Assembly (NCBI GenBank): GCA_032821775.1
Contig: JAVLRN010000002.1
Location: 558,001 to 622,000 of the forward strand
Direction: 5' to 3'
Source of the DNA: Sanguinoderma infundibulare
Lineage: Eukaryota; Basidiomycota; Agaricomycetes; Polyporales; Polyporaceae
DNA length: 64,000 bases
The position numbers were made by a program, and so were the translations under genes. Position 1 is the stretch's first letter. Every line of letters starts with the position of its first letter. Below the pieces are notes generated by a model, which was not told the origin of the DNA, searched no databases, and saw only the letters and a program-made list of their open reading frames with translations. Below are positions 1 through 9,382 of this stretch, piece by piece.

Positions 1-829
1 GTACGGACTGGGGGTTGAGCTCGTAGTCGTGCATGGCAGGATTAGCAGTCGCGTACATGACCCTGCCCGTGACCGCCATTTTCTAAAATCCGGCATCAAG
101 ACGTCAATACGCGAACAGCGACAGGAACGAAGATCGGCGCTGTATGCCCACCTCGTCCGCAATGGCGTCAAAGGAGACGCCCCTCTGCTCCGCCTCCGCC
201 TTCACCTGGCCTGCGATGTCGGTCGTGAAGTAGTAGAAGAACGGCTTCGTCACTATCGGGCACCAGCTGTAAATCTTGACCGTGCCCGGGCTGTGTTTGC
301 GGACCACTTCAAATGCGTCGGGCACGAACATCTGTGAGCGCTATCAGCACACCCCGATCCGAACGGCGCTGGGGAACACGACGTACGTCCAGGACGGCCA
401 CGGACGCTCGCACCGGGTGGGGAGGGTACCGCTCACCCGTCTTCGCGCATACGAGCACCTCGCCGTTGAGCATTGCTACGTACGCCGCTTCAAACGCCGC
501 TACAACTTTGCTGGGGTCTGCGACGTCGTCGTTGTGGTCCAAAGCGATTACCCTGATGCGAGCGGACAACTTCTCCTCTCCAGGTAGAAATTCCCGCTTG
601 ATGTCAGCCAGGACGCGGTCGTAGAAGCTCGTAATCACGAAGAACGTCACGGTGACGTTCCTGAGCCTGACCATGCGTGCGGCGAGCGTGCACATCGTGC
701 GCGTGTGTCCTAAAACAAACCCCCACCAGGTCAGTTGCAGCGACCAACAGATGATGCTCAGCGCAGACGTGACGTACCCCACATCTGCATAGGGAACATA
801 ATGAGATGTCTGCCCGTAGTGACGGTCAT
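1..829 (-). CDS. UDP-glycosyltransferase, GT1-like, 5' part (cut by the window edge)
   Basis: Minus-strand gene starting at 829 and running off the window. I read four exons: 829-778, 709-387, 331-152 and 82-1. The introns are 777-710, 386-332 and 151-83, all GT-AG and in phase, giving about 195 codons. The N-terminus has the look of basidiomycete GT1 enzymes: a short beta strand (HLIMFPMQMWGH), then TR.MCTLAARMV with an LPGEE stretch and later VVRKHSPGTVKIYSWCP. GT1 enzymes move sugar from a UDP-sugar to small acceptors; the sugar-binding C-terminal domain is outside the window. No stop lies in the visible part, so this copy may be intact, unlike its partner at 44.2-44.7 kb. The family call rests on N-terminal resemblance only. 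Confidence 0.7.
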
Positions 830-1811
830 CGTGGTGTAGTAGACAGGAATGTGGGGTTGAAGTCGAGTACCCGACGCCGGTCTATTTATTCCATTTCACC
901 CCCCAGGGATGCGCTCGGGGAGGTAGGGGAATAGTAAGACCGGGCAGGGTCTGCATCGCGTCGCAACTCGTTCCTGCCGCAGTCGGATCCTCCGTATCCC
1001 ACGATTTTCAAACCAACCTGTCAGCACGAGCGGTAAGTAGTGACATCCCGGCGATCGTGGGTATAGGCAGGTCAATCGCCGTTCGAAGCCGCCGTCGCCA
1101 CCGTTCGTACAAGGGTTCTAGAGTATTATCAAACGCTGAGATAGACCTAGCAGCGCCCGATGAGTGTTCCATTGTGTACCGTGCGGCGACGAGATGATAA
1201 CCTTGCCGTTCGAGTGGTACAGTAGTGGGAGATGACAGAGTCCAGAAAGAATGGAGGATAGCCGGGAGCTAGATGGTAGACCGGAGACGTCAGATGTCGA
1301 TCTTGGGATTGGCGGACCCTCGGCCTTCGAACGCTCGCTAGGTCATCGTAAGCACGACGATATCATCACCCCAGGACTATCGGACCCCAGAGTCAGCACA
1401 AAGGCGCACAGTGTGTCTGAGGACTCTGTCTGAGACCACTCACCAGTACAGTATGGTCACCAACGGACTTCTCACTGGAGCGCGCCTCAACGACATGATG
1501 TGCATCGTGCTGTACGAATAACAGTAAGGCGTGCGCGTGCAACGGATCATTCGTGAAATGTACGCTATTCACCGGAGGTGTATTTATGTCCGTCGGATGG
1601 ATAAGCCAGGCGTCCCGCTCGTGAAGGCGGAAAGCTGACCGATCTAGACCGGTGAGATTTGCCAATGTTTTAACCTCCATAGACTGTGCAATCCCACACA
1701 AGCCGGTGAGAAGAATCGGGATCGTGTCATTGATAGGGTTAAGACAGTGTCTAAGGAACTCTGCGTATCGAAGGAGCGACTGAAGGAAACTAGTCGGTCA
1801 AGTCGAAGGGG
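830..1811. other. Intergenic, nothing recognised
   Basis: This stretch lies between the start of the GT1 gene and the edge of the duplicated NmrA block. Short open frames exist on both strands, but none shows family resemblance or convincing spliced continuity. It holds the 5' flank and presumably the promoter of the GT1 gene. Confidence 0.5.
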
Positions 1812-2942
1812 AGGCCGGCTACCGTCGCGAACTTGTCCTATTCTCGAGTCCGGGTGAGGTAGCCTAGTATGTGGCGATTGTGCATCACCGACAGGAGACG
1901 AATGTTCAAAAGTTGCGCTGGCGCGCCAGATCGGTATAATGGCGATGCATTCCCACGGACGTCGGTGTCCCAGTATGGAAGGCGCTTCCAAGTCCGAACT
2001 TTTCTCATCTCCCGGCGCTCCCACCGTTGCATCGCTCCCTACGCACGACTTGACACTGTGACTGCGATGCCTGAGGAAATATTGATCCGGATGATGTGAT
2101 GGGCATGGTTCGAGCAACGAAAATCCGTGATCATGGTGACTCTGCACTGGTGACTTTGGCGATGACGTGGATGGTACGGACTCATGGAGGGGGAGTGTTC
2201 GACGCCGATTCGCGCCGGTGAGTTGAGACCATCCGAGTTCCCCAGGAGCCTCGACGGGGAATCGTGCTAACAGTGTTTGCTTCCAGGTCCGATAGTAGCG
2301 TGAAATGAAACCCCACGACGAGATACGCTCCGACTCTTGCTGCATCCCCTCTCATTTTTTCGTTCAACGCTTCCCCGAGCCATCGAGTCCCGACTCGGTA
2401 GGTCGATAACGGTACATATACGAATCGGGACAAAGCTGAAACGGTATAGGTAGACACGACATACTGGATTGGATTGTATCGTATTTACGTTGCAAGTGAC
2501 GGACGACCTTGGGATTCGTCAAAAGCCTTGGGGTACTTTTGCATATTGCATAGTCATTACAGCCGAGACGCATGCACTCCAACAGCGCATCTATCACCGA
2601 AATACGTCGTCTGCCCCCAAAACTTCGCTCCTCCATAGACTTCCTGGTTGCCCCCGCTGCGGTGTCGGTATTGCCCTCCGGTACGTCCCTTATGTACCCC
2701 AGACGAGTCGTCGGATGGGTTGCAACACAATCTCGTCTCGTCTCGAGCATCTCTTGGCCATGACACTTCATAGCATACACCTGCTCGGTTGGGGCGCGCT
2801 TGCGTGAGCCAAATGTACGTGGATGGGGCTGCTTCTAATGCTTAGCGCTCATATCTCCCCAACTTCTAGATGCTGGGCGGATCGCTCGCGCGGTGACACC
2901 ATCGTACAAGGCCTACGGAACGAAGTTGGCCCTCTGCTGCGG

Positions 2943-2950
2943 CTATAAAA
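2943..2950 (+). promoter_or_regulatory. TATA box of the left NmrA copy
   Basis: CTATAAAA lies 57 bases upstream of the ATG at 3007. The equivalent position in the right copy (about 34270-34290, minus strand) reads CTATAATT, so the element is weakened there. Confidence 0.5.
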
Positions 2951-3006
2951 CGCACATTCTCTCATACCATCGAATACATCTAAACGCATCTCTTTGACTC
3001 TCCTAT

Positions 3007-4157
3007 ATGTCCAGCGAGAAGCCTCTCGCGTTCATTGTCGGTGCGACAGGCTGGACCGGCACGAGCATCGTCCAAGGCCTCCTCAAGTCCGGCAATTTCG
3101 TACGCTTTCCTGGACCCCTATCCATCCATTCATCGTGCTCGTTTCACTCACCCCTCGCCCCAGCGCATCACAGCCCTCATCCGCCCTGTGTCCCTCACCA
3201 TGCCCGCCACCCAAGAGCTCGCGGCCAAAGGCGTCGAAATCCGCGTTGGCGACATCTGCGACGGCGTCGTCCCCTGGCTCGTCCCGCTCCAGAAGGACCT
3301 CTTCGCAGCCGCGAAGGCTGTCGGCACCGTCCAACGTGTTGTCCCCTGCGACTTCGCAAGCGCGGGCGCGCCAGGCGTTCGCGCCTTGCACGACTTGGTG
3401 CGTCTTCTCTCCTATGTCCCTCACCCGGTTCGTGGATTAAGCGCTGATGATCGAGAACCCGACGCGCAGAAACTCGGTATCAGCGAGTACGTCAAGTCCC
3501 TCGGCCTCCCCTACACCTTCACCGACGTCGGCTGGTGGATGCAGCTCTGCCTCCCGCTGCCCCTCCGCTCTGATTCAGGCTCCAGCTCTCCGTCCACCGT
3601 CCGCGTAAGCCCGGGCGCGCTCAAGATGTCGGGCCACCTCTACGACGCGGGCGACAGCCGCACTCTGCTCATGAACCTCGACCACATCGGCATTCACGTC
3701 GCGCGCATCCTCGCCGACCCCCGCACGCTCAACCGGCTCGTGCAGGTGTGGGAGGACGAGCGCACGCAGCTCGAGGCGCGCGAGATCGGGGAGCGCGTCC
3801 CGGTAAGCCTTGTCCGCGCTCCCAGCCATTTGATGAACACTAATTCAAGACGCGTGACGCACAGGTCACTCGTGAGGAGCTCGAGTAGTGGCGCGCAGAG
3901 GCCCGCGAGGCCGTCGCGAAGGACCCGACGGACGCGCCGGCGCAGATGAAGCAGGGCATGAGCGAGTACATGCTCCACCTTCACTTCCTGCGCGAGAACA
4001 CGCTCGAGAACGTGACGCCCCTCAGCTATCTCGACGCGCGTGCGCTGTATTCCGACGTCCCCGGCACACGCTGGAGGAGTACGCGGAGTAGTTCTACGCC
4101 AGGCTCCCAGAGCCCGGCGTGTACTACGCGAGGGAGCCGGAAATCAAGTTGCCTTAA
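3007..4157 (+). pseudogene. NmrA-like NAD(P)-binding protein, left copy, broken
   Basis: NmrA-like / isoflavone-reductase-like family: Rossmann-fold NAD(P)-binding oxidoreductases or redox-sensing regulators. Exons are 3007-3099, 3164-3397, 3470-3802 and from 3865, separated by GT-AG introns in phase. The dinucleotide-binding motif is intact near residue 13 (GATGWTG), as is VVPCDFAS, typical of the family. Lesions against the right copy: a 51-nt in-frame loss near 3263 removing 17 residues, TAG at 3886-3888 where the partner has CAG (Gln), a 1-nt loss near 4060, and TAG at 4089-4091 where the partner has GAG. The last homologous codon is the TAA ending at 4157. Translation would stop early in exon 4, removing about the last 90 residues. 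It sits directly upstream of the acyltransferase pseudogene on the same strand. Confidence 0.8.
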
Positions 4158-4249
4158 GTACTTGTATTAGGGCTGGCCTCGGAGCGGAAATGTACTGCAA
4201 TAGAGCTTTGATAGACCCTGAAAGTTTCGTTCCCCACATATATATATGA

Positions 4250-6453
4250 AGGCACCTGAACACATTAGAGAGCACGACGGGAGCCGTCTCACCGAATTCT
4301 GGTCGAATAGAGCTGTATTCAACGGGACAAGGAAGTACAAGGACAGGAGTCATCTGGTGCGCGTAAAACGGATACAACACCAGCGTTTGCACCAGCTTCA
4401 AATGAATCGCACGGCACCTTCGGGGTCGAATCTAGCGATTGCCGTTGTTCTGTGATCACTCGTGGAAGACGATGTCGTAGCGGCGGGAGCGCGCCTTGAC
4501 TCACCGGTCTGGCTTAAAACCACCCTCCTCGTTCAGTTGGCCTCGGCAGATCCACTTTATCCTTCCTACTTTCATTCGCAGTCCCAACAATCCTCCTCGA
4601 CATGTCTGGGCCAGAACCACAATGGGAACAGCGCTCAGGCGCGACTAACGCATACACTTGGTACGTGTCATCGCATGGAACGTAGCTTTGATGCTCAGTC
4701 ATTGTATGCAGACCTCTTCTCGCTTCAGAGATATGGACAGACCAATCAATGCGAATGCAAGACGGGTGAGCACTGTATTGAGCTCGGATCGTGATATTGG
4801 GTCTTACTCGCGAAAATGGCAGCTTGAGCCAGTTCGCAATGGGCATCCAGTTCACCACTACAATTCATGCACGCGACATCGAGGCTCGCGTGAAGGAATC
4901 CGTAGTCAGGCTCCGGTGAGCGCAGCGCATTGACCGCGAGGATCTATCTAATTCAGCATTTGCGTAGATTCGAGTGCCCGCTCGTAGCCGCGACCGTCGA
5001 GCGAGGCCTCCATCACCGTGACCCCGAGTTCGGATCCTGGGTATATGCGCCCCTGGCGAACGTCGAAGCAGCGCGTGCCTGGGCCGACAAGGCCGTCTAC
5101 TACCTCCCGGACCCGATCGACCCCGCGTCGTTCTTCAAGTCCACCGTCGACAAGCACAAGATCCCCTACGTTCTCGCCGACGGATCCGAGCAGTACTTTC
5201 GTGTCTACCTCGCCCGCCCTGACGGCACGCTCAACAAGTACTGCCTGTTCTTGCACTCGAGTCACTCGATCATGGACGCCAGGCCCGCCATGAACGTGCT
5301 TTCACTGCTTTTGGAATGGATGTCGACCCCGGGCTTGGAGAGCGTCGCGGACCTCGCTTGGGGCACGGAGCGTGACAAGAACCTCCCTCCCGGCCCGGTC
5401 GCCGTGACCGGCGGTCCGCGGGAGGATTGAAGCACCAAAGGCGTGGCGCTTGTGGATAAGTTCACAGCGTCGTTGGCAGACCCGACGGTATGACCCGAGA
5501 TGGCCATTCAAATGCGATATCTGACTGACTTTATGGGCAGCCCTCTCACGGCCTCGACTGCGACACATCCCCCACAGGAGCACACCGACTCCATATCAAG
5601 TTCACGGAGCAAGAAACGGCGCAGATCGCCCAGGCGGTCAAGGTGCTTGGATTTACGTTCTCCGAGCTGGTCGATGCGGCCCGCGCCCTTTCAACATTCG
5701 AGCAGAACCCCGTCCCGGCTGACAAGATCGCTACCGCCACCCTGAAGGGCGGTAACCTGTACGCCACCTGCTCTCTAGTCTATTTTTGCGTATCCTGACA
5801 CTGACGTGTTCGCCTTGGGCAGGATCGCGATCACTGACCGCCTCCCGCGCACCGTCGACAGGCGGAAGCATGTCGTGTCCTGCTTCATGTTCACGCCCTT
5901 CCGGATCGACTACGCGCCCCTCGGACCGCTCTCCGGCAAGGCGCGGCTCGTTGCGGCGATGCGCTAGACGAAGGAGCAGTATGACGAATGGCTCGCGGAC
6001 CCGTGCCTCCCGCGCCTCTTCTCCGTGGTCGCGCCGGTCCTCTCGCCTACCAGCGAGGTCGAGCCTGAGGGCGGTCTGGGGCCGTACGCTCCGACGATGA
6101 CGAACGTGGGGCGGGTGGAGAACTACACCGCGGCGGTGTGGCCAAGGGATGCGAGGCCGGGCGAGGAGGTGGTGATCAGGGTCGAGGAGGTGCATATGGC
6201 ATGCCGGGTGGGGAGCAAGTAGTTCATACCGTGAGTGTTTGGGTTCGTGCGGCGCACGTTGGGTGGCTGATGGTGTTGTAGAACCGGGCATGCGTGGTCG
6301 ATGCAAGGACGGCTGTCGATCATGGTCCAGGTGATCACTGTCCCCACGGTGGCTGATGTTTGGTTGCAGGCGGCCAACGTCTGGGACAAGGACGTTTTGC
6401 ACAACTATATCAATGAGGTGGCTCGACAGATAACGTTTATCATGTCCGAGTAA
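4250..6453. repeat. Segmental duplication, acyltransferase block, left copy
   Basis: The block matches 39580-41825 in inverted orientation, from the shared run just after 4250 (ACACATTAGAGAGCACGACG) to the end of the acyltransferase. In the left arm it abuts the NmrA block at about 4247. In the right arm the two blocks are more than 4 kb apart. Confidence 0.85.
4602..6453 (+). pseudogene. HXXXD-type acyltransferase (condensation/CAT-like fold), left copy, broken
   Basis: Same gene as 39582-41465. In exon 4 the catalytic signature HSIMD (HXXXD, with the His as general base in this superfamily) is present at about 5257-5280. Such enzymes transfer acyl groups to small-molecule alcohols or amines. 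Lesions: at the first splice junction exon 1 ends TG (4660) and exon 2 starts A (4729), making TGA where the partner makes CGA; TGA at 5428-5430 replaces a Trp codon; TAG at 5965-5967 replaces CAG. There is also an in-frame 9-nt loss near 5570 and a 6-nt difference near 5010. The final exon (about 6400-6453) keeps a good frame. With three nonsense codons the copy cannot make a full protein. Confidence 0.8.
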
Positions 6454-6809
6454 GCTGTGCGAAGAGAACTGGTTACGACTACGATGGACTGGTGAGAACG
6501 TCAGCCTCAGTTTTTACATGTTAGCATGGTTGTTGACTGCGACTCGAACAGAAGACCGTCATAAGTGGGACATCGTATCATTATTCGTACCTCTCGTGTT
6601 ATGGCACTCATGTTACAGAGGACCGTTATTCAAACATTTGACGGAACTCTCCCCATGCTGCTGCCAATGTTGCGTTAGGCCTACACGACACTCGTGACTC
6701 GACATGGCGATGGTCTTCTTACCTTCAGCTTTGTACGCTCGAAAGGTTCTCGCTGAATCTCGTCTGTCCATGTAATAGTATTGTATTCGTGCTGTGCTGA
6801 TAACTAAAG
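6454..6809. other. Intergenic, nothing recognised
   Basis: No gene or repeat recognised. This marks the end of the acyltransferase block; nothing from here to about 8890 has a counterpart in the right arm. Confidence 0.5.
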
Positions 6810-7160
6810 TCAGCCCATGAAATTCCTGGAGAGCACAAACATACCACCTCGAGCTTCCAGGCTTCGAAGCACCAGGGCAAAGCGCTGTTGACATGACCGC
6901 TCCACTATACTGGCGTTCGAAAGAAGTACCGAGTCGAACAGTATTCTTTGTGCGCGAGGGCGCCAGTCTCGACAATCGAGGGAGCAGTTACGAAGGGCTT
7001 CGGAAGACGGCAGTTGGTGAATAAAATAGGACGAGCGAAGCATATACATCTACGCATGAGTGCTACAGATCTTTGCCCTCGGCCAGACACCTGAGTAATG
7101 ATAGTACTGCAAGACATTACGCCTGGATGGTTTGTGGTATAGCAATCTTCCACCATTCAA
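6810..7160 (-). pseudogene. F-box-family gene fragment (decayed)
   Basis: One minus-strand frame contains LRNCSLDCRDWRPRAQRILF followed by DSVLLSN. This matches the segment after the F-box in the intact gene at 53.1 kb (LRSCSLVCRDWRIRAQRMLF). Upstream the expected F-box helix (VEICE..ID.L) is degraded and shared between two frames, and downstream the frame closes within about 35 codons. It is a relic lying just beyond the 3' end of the membrane-protein gene and is distinct from the fragment at 8.9-9.2 kb. Confidence 0.6.
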
Positions 7161-7228
7161 TCCTCGGCTGAACTTGAATCTAACCGTACGGATTGTGTTC
7201 AGTTAGATTGCGTATCCCTGCCCGCTCT

Positions 7229-8617
7229 CTATGGTTGCAAGCCCGCATGCCTTTCGCGACAAAGCTCAATTGGTGTCGCCGGTTGAAGATCCGGGCTGTT
7301 CAAGTCACGGTCGTGGGAGAGGATCTCCTCTACTCGGGATTTTCCCAGAGCAAGGATGACAATGATGCACAAGGGATATATTGCCTGTGGAGTTTATCCC
7401 TGTCAGATGTGTACCCCAGAAACGGTGGAGCATGGCTACTTACCACGATTGGACCAAATGCTCCAGTGGAAAAGCAATATGCCCCTTGAAGGAATTGTAT
7501 TGTTGCTTCACTGACCGAAGCGTCAGTTATTACTACGCCTTGATAAATGACGACTGCGATCTATACAATTAATGTGGCATTAGCAAATGAATTCATATGC
7601 ATTATTCAGTCAAAGAAGAGACTCGGACGCACCCAGAGGATGGAGAAGACTGTACCTGATTCGACGAGTATCGAAAGTGCCTTTAGTATGACCCCGGATC
7701 CGCCCCCCAATCGTTGCTCTCCGAAGTACGTTCGAACCAACTTTCGGTGTTTGCTGTGAAAAAATATTGAGTATGGTTTGGCGTCTGCTAAAATTTCGTT
7801 CCATACAAGGCCTTATATCCGATAAGAATGGTAGCAGAGAGGTTTGTAGCCAGGGAAAGGCCAGCAACCACACGCCCATAGATATTTTCAAAGCGTGGAA
7901 TGGGTGTAGTCAAGGAGATGGCGGCCTCCTGGGCTGCCGCCATTGAGATGAACCCAAAGGCTTGGATACTTCAGTATATGTCTCGCTGGTCATTAATACA
8001 AGAGACTTACTGATCGTTGCAGCGAGAATTGTGGCACCGACGCCGTAAACAATCCTGCTCCTCCACACTATACACGCACGCCACCACACAATCCCATCAC
8101 CGAGTATGACCTAGGAGACACGATTAGGACGACGACACATCGTGGTGCATTGAATCAAGGTATATACATTGAAGGCAAACATAGCTGTCATTATCCAAGA
8201 CTGCTTGCTTACGAGCGAGGCTTGTCCGTCATAGTTGGGCGAGTACGAACTTGAAGTTGAGAAGGGCAACCCGGCAACCGCTTCGGCCAGAAAGTTTTGA
8301 ACGCTGACAGCATTCCAGAGGATGGAAGCCCAGTATGCGACAGTGGAAATGAACAGCGCCATTGTGCTGGCCAGCAGGAATCTCTTGGTCCTTCTCGTCG
8401 TTCCTTGTCGTCTGTGACTTATCAATTAAATGGAGAGTGCCAGCGAAGGAAAGCGACATTCAACTGACAACAAGAAGTACACAGAAATAGTTGTGAGCAC
8501 GGAAAGTGCACCTGTACATTGGTTTATCAAATCGCACGCCAAGCTGTCAGTGCTCGCGAAGACGAACTCACCGAGAGAGAAGCTGCACAGTGCCACGATG
8601 GCGAGCGATTCACTCAT
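7229..8617 (-). CDS. Seven-helix-type basidiomycete membrane protein
   Basis: Minus strand, about 330 residues in eight exons, all splices in frame. Start ATG at 8617 (MSESLAIVALCSF) and stop TAG at 7231-7229. Hydrophobic segments occur near residues 5-30, 45-65, 100-120, 125-150, 175-195, 225-245 and 265-290, suggesting seven helices. Landmarks are GDGIVWWRACIVW, then SLATNLSATILIGYKAF, then KHRKLVRTYFG, then LVESGTVFSILW. The layout is that of a large, functionally uncharacterised family of polytopic membrane proteins in Agaricomycetes; I cannot assign a ligand or pathway. The tail (SHDRDLNSPDLQPATPIELC onward) is hydrophilic and probably cytosolic. No lesion was found, so this is the one intact gene between two F-box fragments in the left arm. 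Confidence 0.8.
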
Positions 8618-8889
8618 ACTTGGTATGATATACTCCACATCAACGACAGCTCGCCGGTTGCATTGAATGATAAGTGGAAGGTCGGTCATCACCGTTGTGC
8701 CAAGCGGAATGGTGAGAGCAAGGGGAGGGGAGGGGTTGGTTCTACTACAGAGGCAACCGGAGCCTGCCAGTATTTAAGTGTCCTCCAGACGCGATGCCAG
8801 CGTATGCTTGGCCGTCTATCAATCAACGTCCAATCGAGAACAATGGCAGCTGTCAATTCATGCGCCACTTCAGAACTGTATATTGTGAG

Positions 8890-9249
8890 TCAGCATATAC
8901 ACGTGCCAATTCCGGAGTCTGCGATCAAGTGACGGTCATCGCAAAGCAGTACAGAGTAAAAAAGGACCTTCTGTGCGCGCGTGCGCCAGGGACGGCATAC
9001 GAGGGCACAGCTGCGGAGGGTATTGCTGTCGTCAAGAAGGTCGCCAAGCAGGAAAGACTTCAACGTGTCGATAACGTGTTCGCACACCTCGACTGGGACA
9101 TGTATGTCAAAGAGTCGAGAGTGCGCAGTCATCCTGAGAAGAACGCTGAAGCGACGCTGGACAGCAGTAGTCAGGAAATCGAACTGGACGGCTGACTGGT
9201 CAAATATCATCCGTCCATAGCTGCGTCTTCCAGGCGGCGGGCGCTCCAA
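8890..9249 (-). pseudogene. F-box protein gene, 5' fragment, left copy
   Basis: Inverted duplicate of the start of the F-box gene at 37.7 kb. The matching protein starts at about 9131 (MTAHSRLFDIHVPVEVCEHV) and runs through the F-box-like helix and ALVCRPWRTRAQKVLFYSVL. After LLCDD at about 8936 the homology ends abruptly and the frame stops at 8890. It therefore keeps the first 70 or so codons only, without the leucine-rich body. Confidence 0.75.
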
Positions 9250-9382
9250 ATTAAATTCAGCAGCTGCCTCGTTAGATGCAAATCAAACCCAATAACTTGA
9301 TCTAACCAATCCTAGTACAGTAAGTGGCTCAAACATGGATACTTTGACACGTTCAACTCGTGATACGCCCATACCGCCATCT

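Larger units (their letters stand above)
1812..4247. repeat. Segmental duplication, NmrA block, left copy
   Basis: The block matches 32917-35635 in inverted orientation. Its left edge is where both copies share a run reading CTACCTCACCCGGACTCGAG on the minus strand and then GGTAGCCGGCC. Its right edge is in the sequence just past the NmrA stop, where both copies share CGTTCCCCACATATATAT and then diverge. Besides the NmrA pseudogene it carries about 1 kb of upstream DNA (1812-2806) with long but frame-shifting open frames on the minus strand. I do not regard these as a gene, because the two copies differ by indels that break them. Confidence 0.85.

Noticed and set aside
1644..2345. 233-codon minus-strand open frame in the left NmrA block
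   Set aside because: The right copy is broken in the same frame by indels, and no domain is visible, so it is chance openness in GC-rich DNA.
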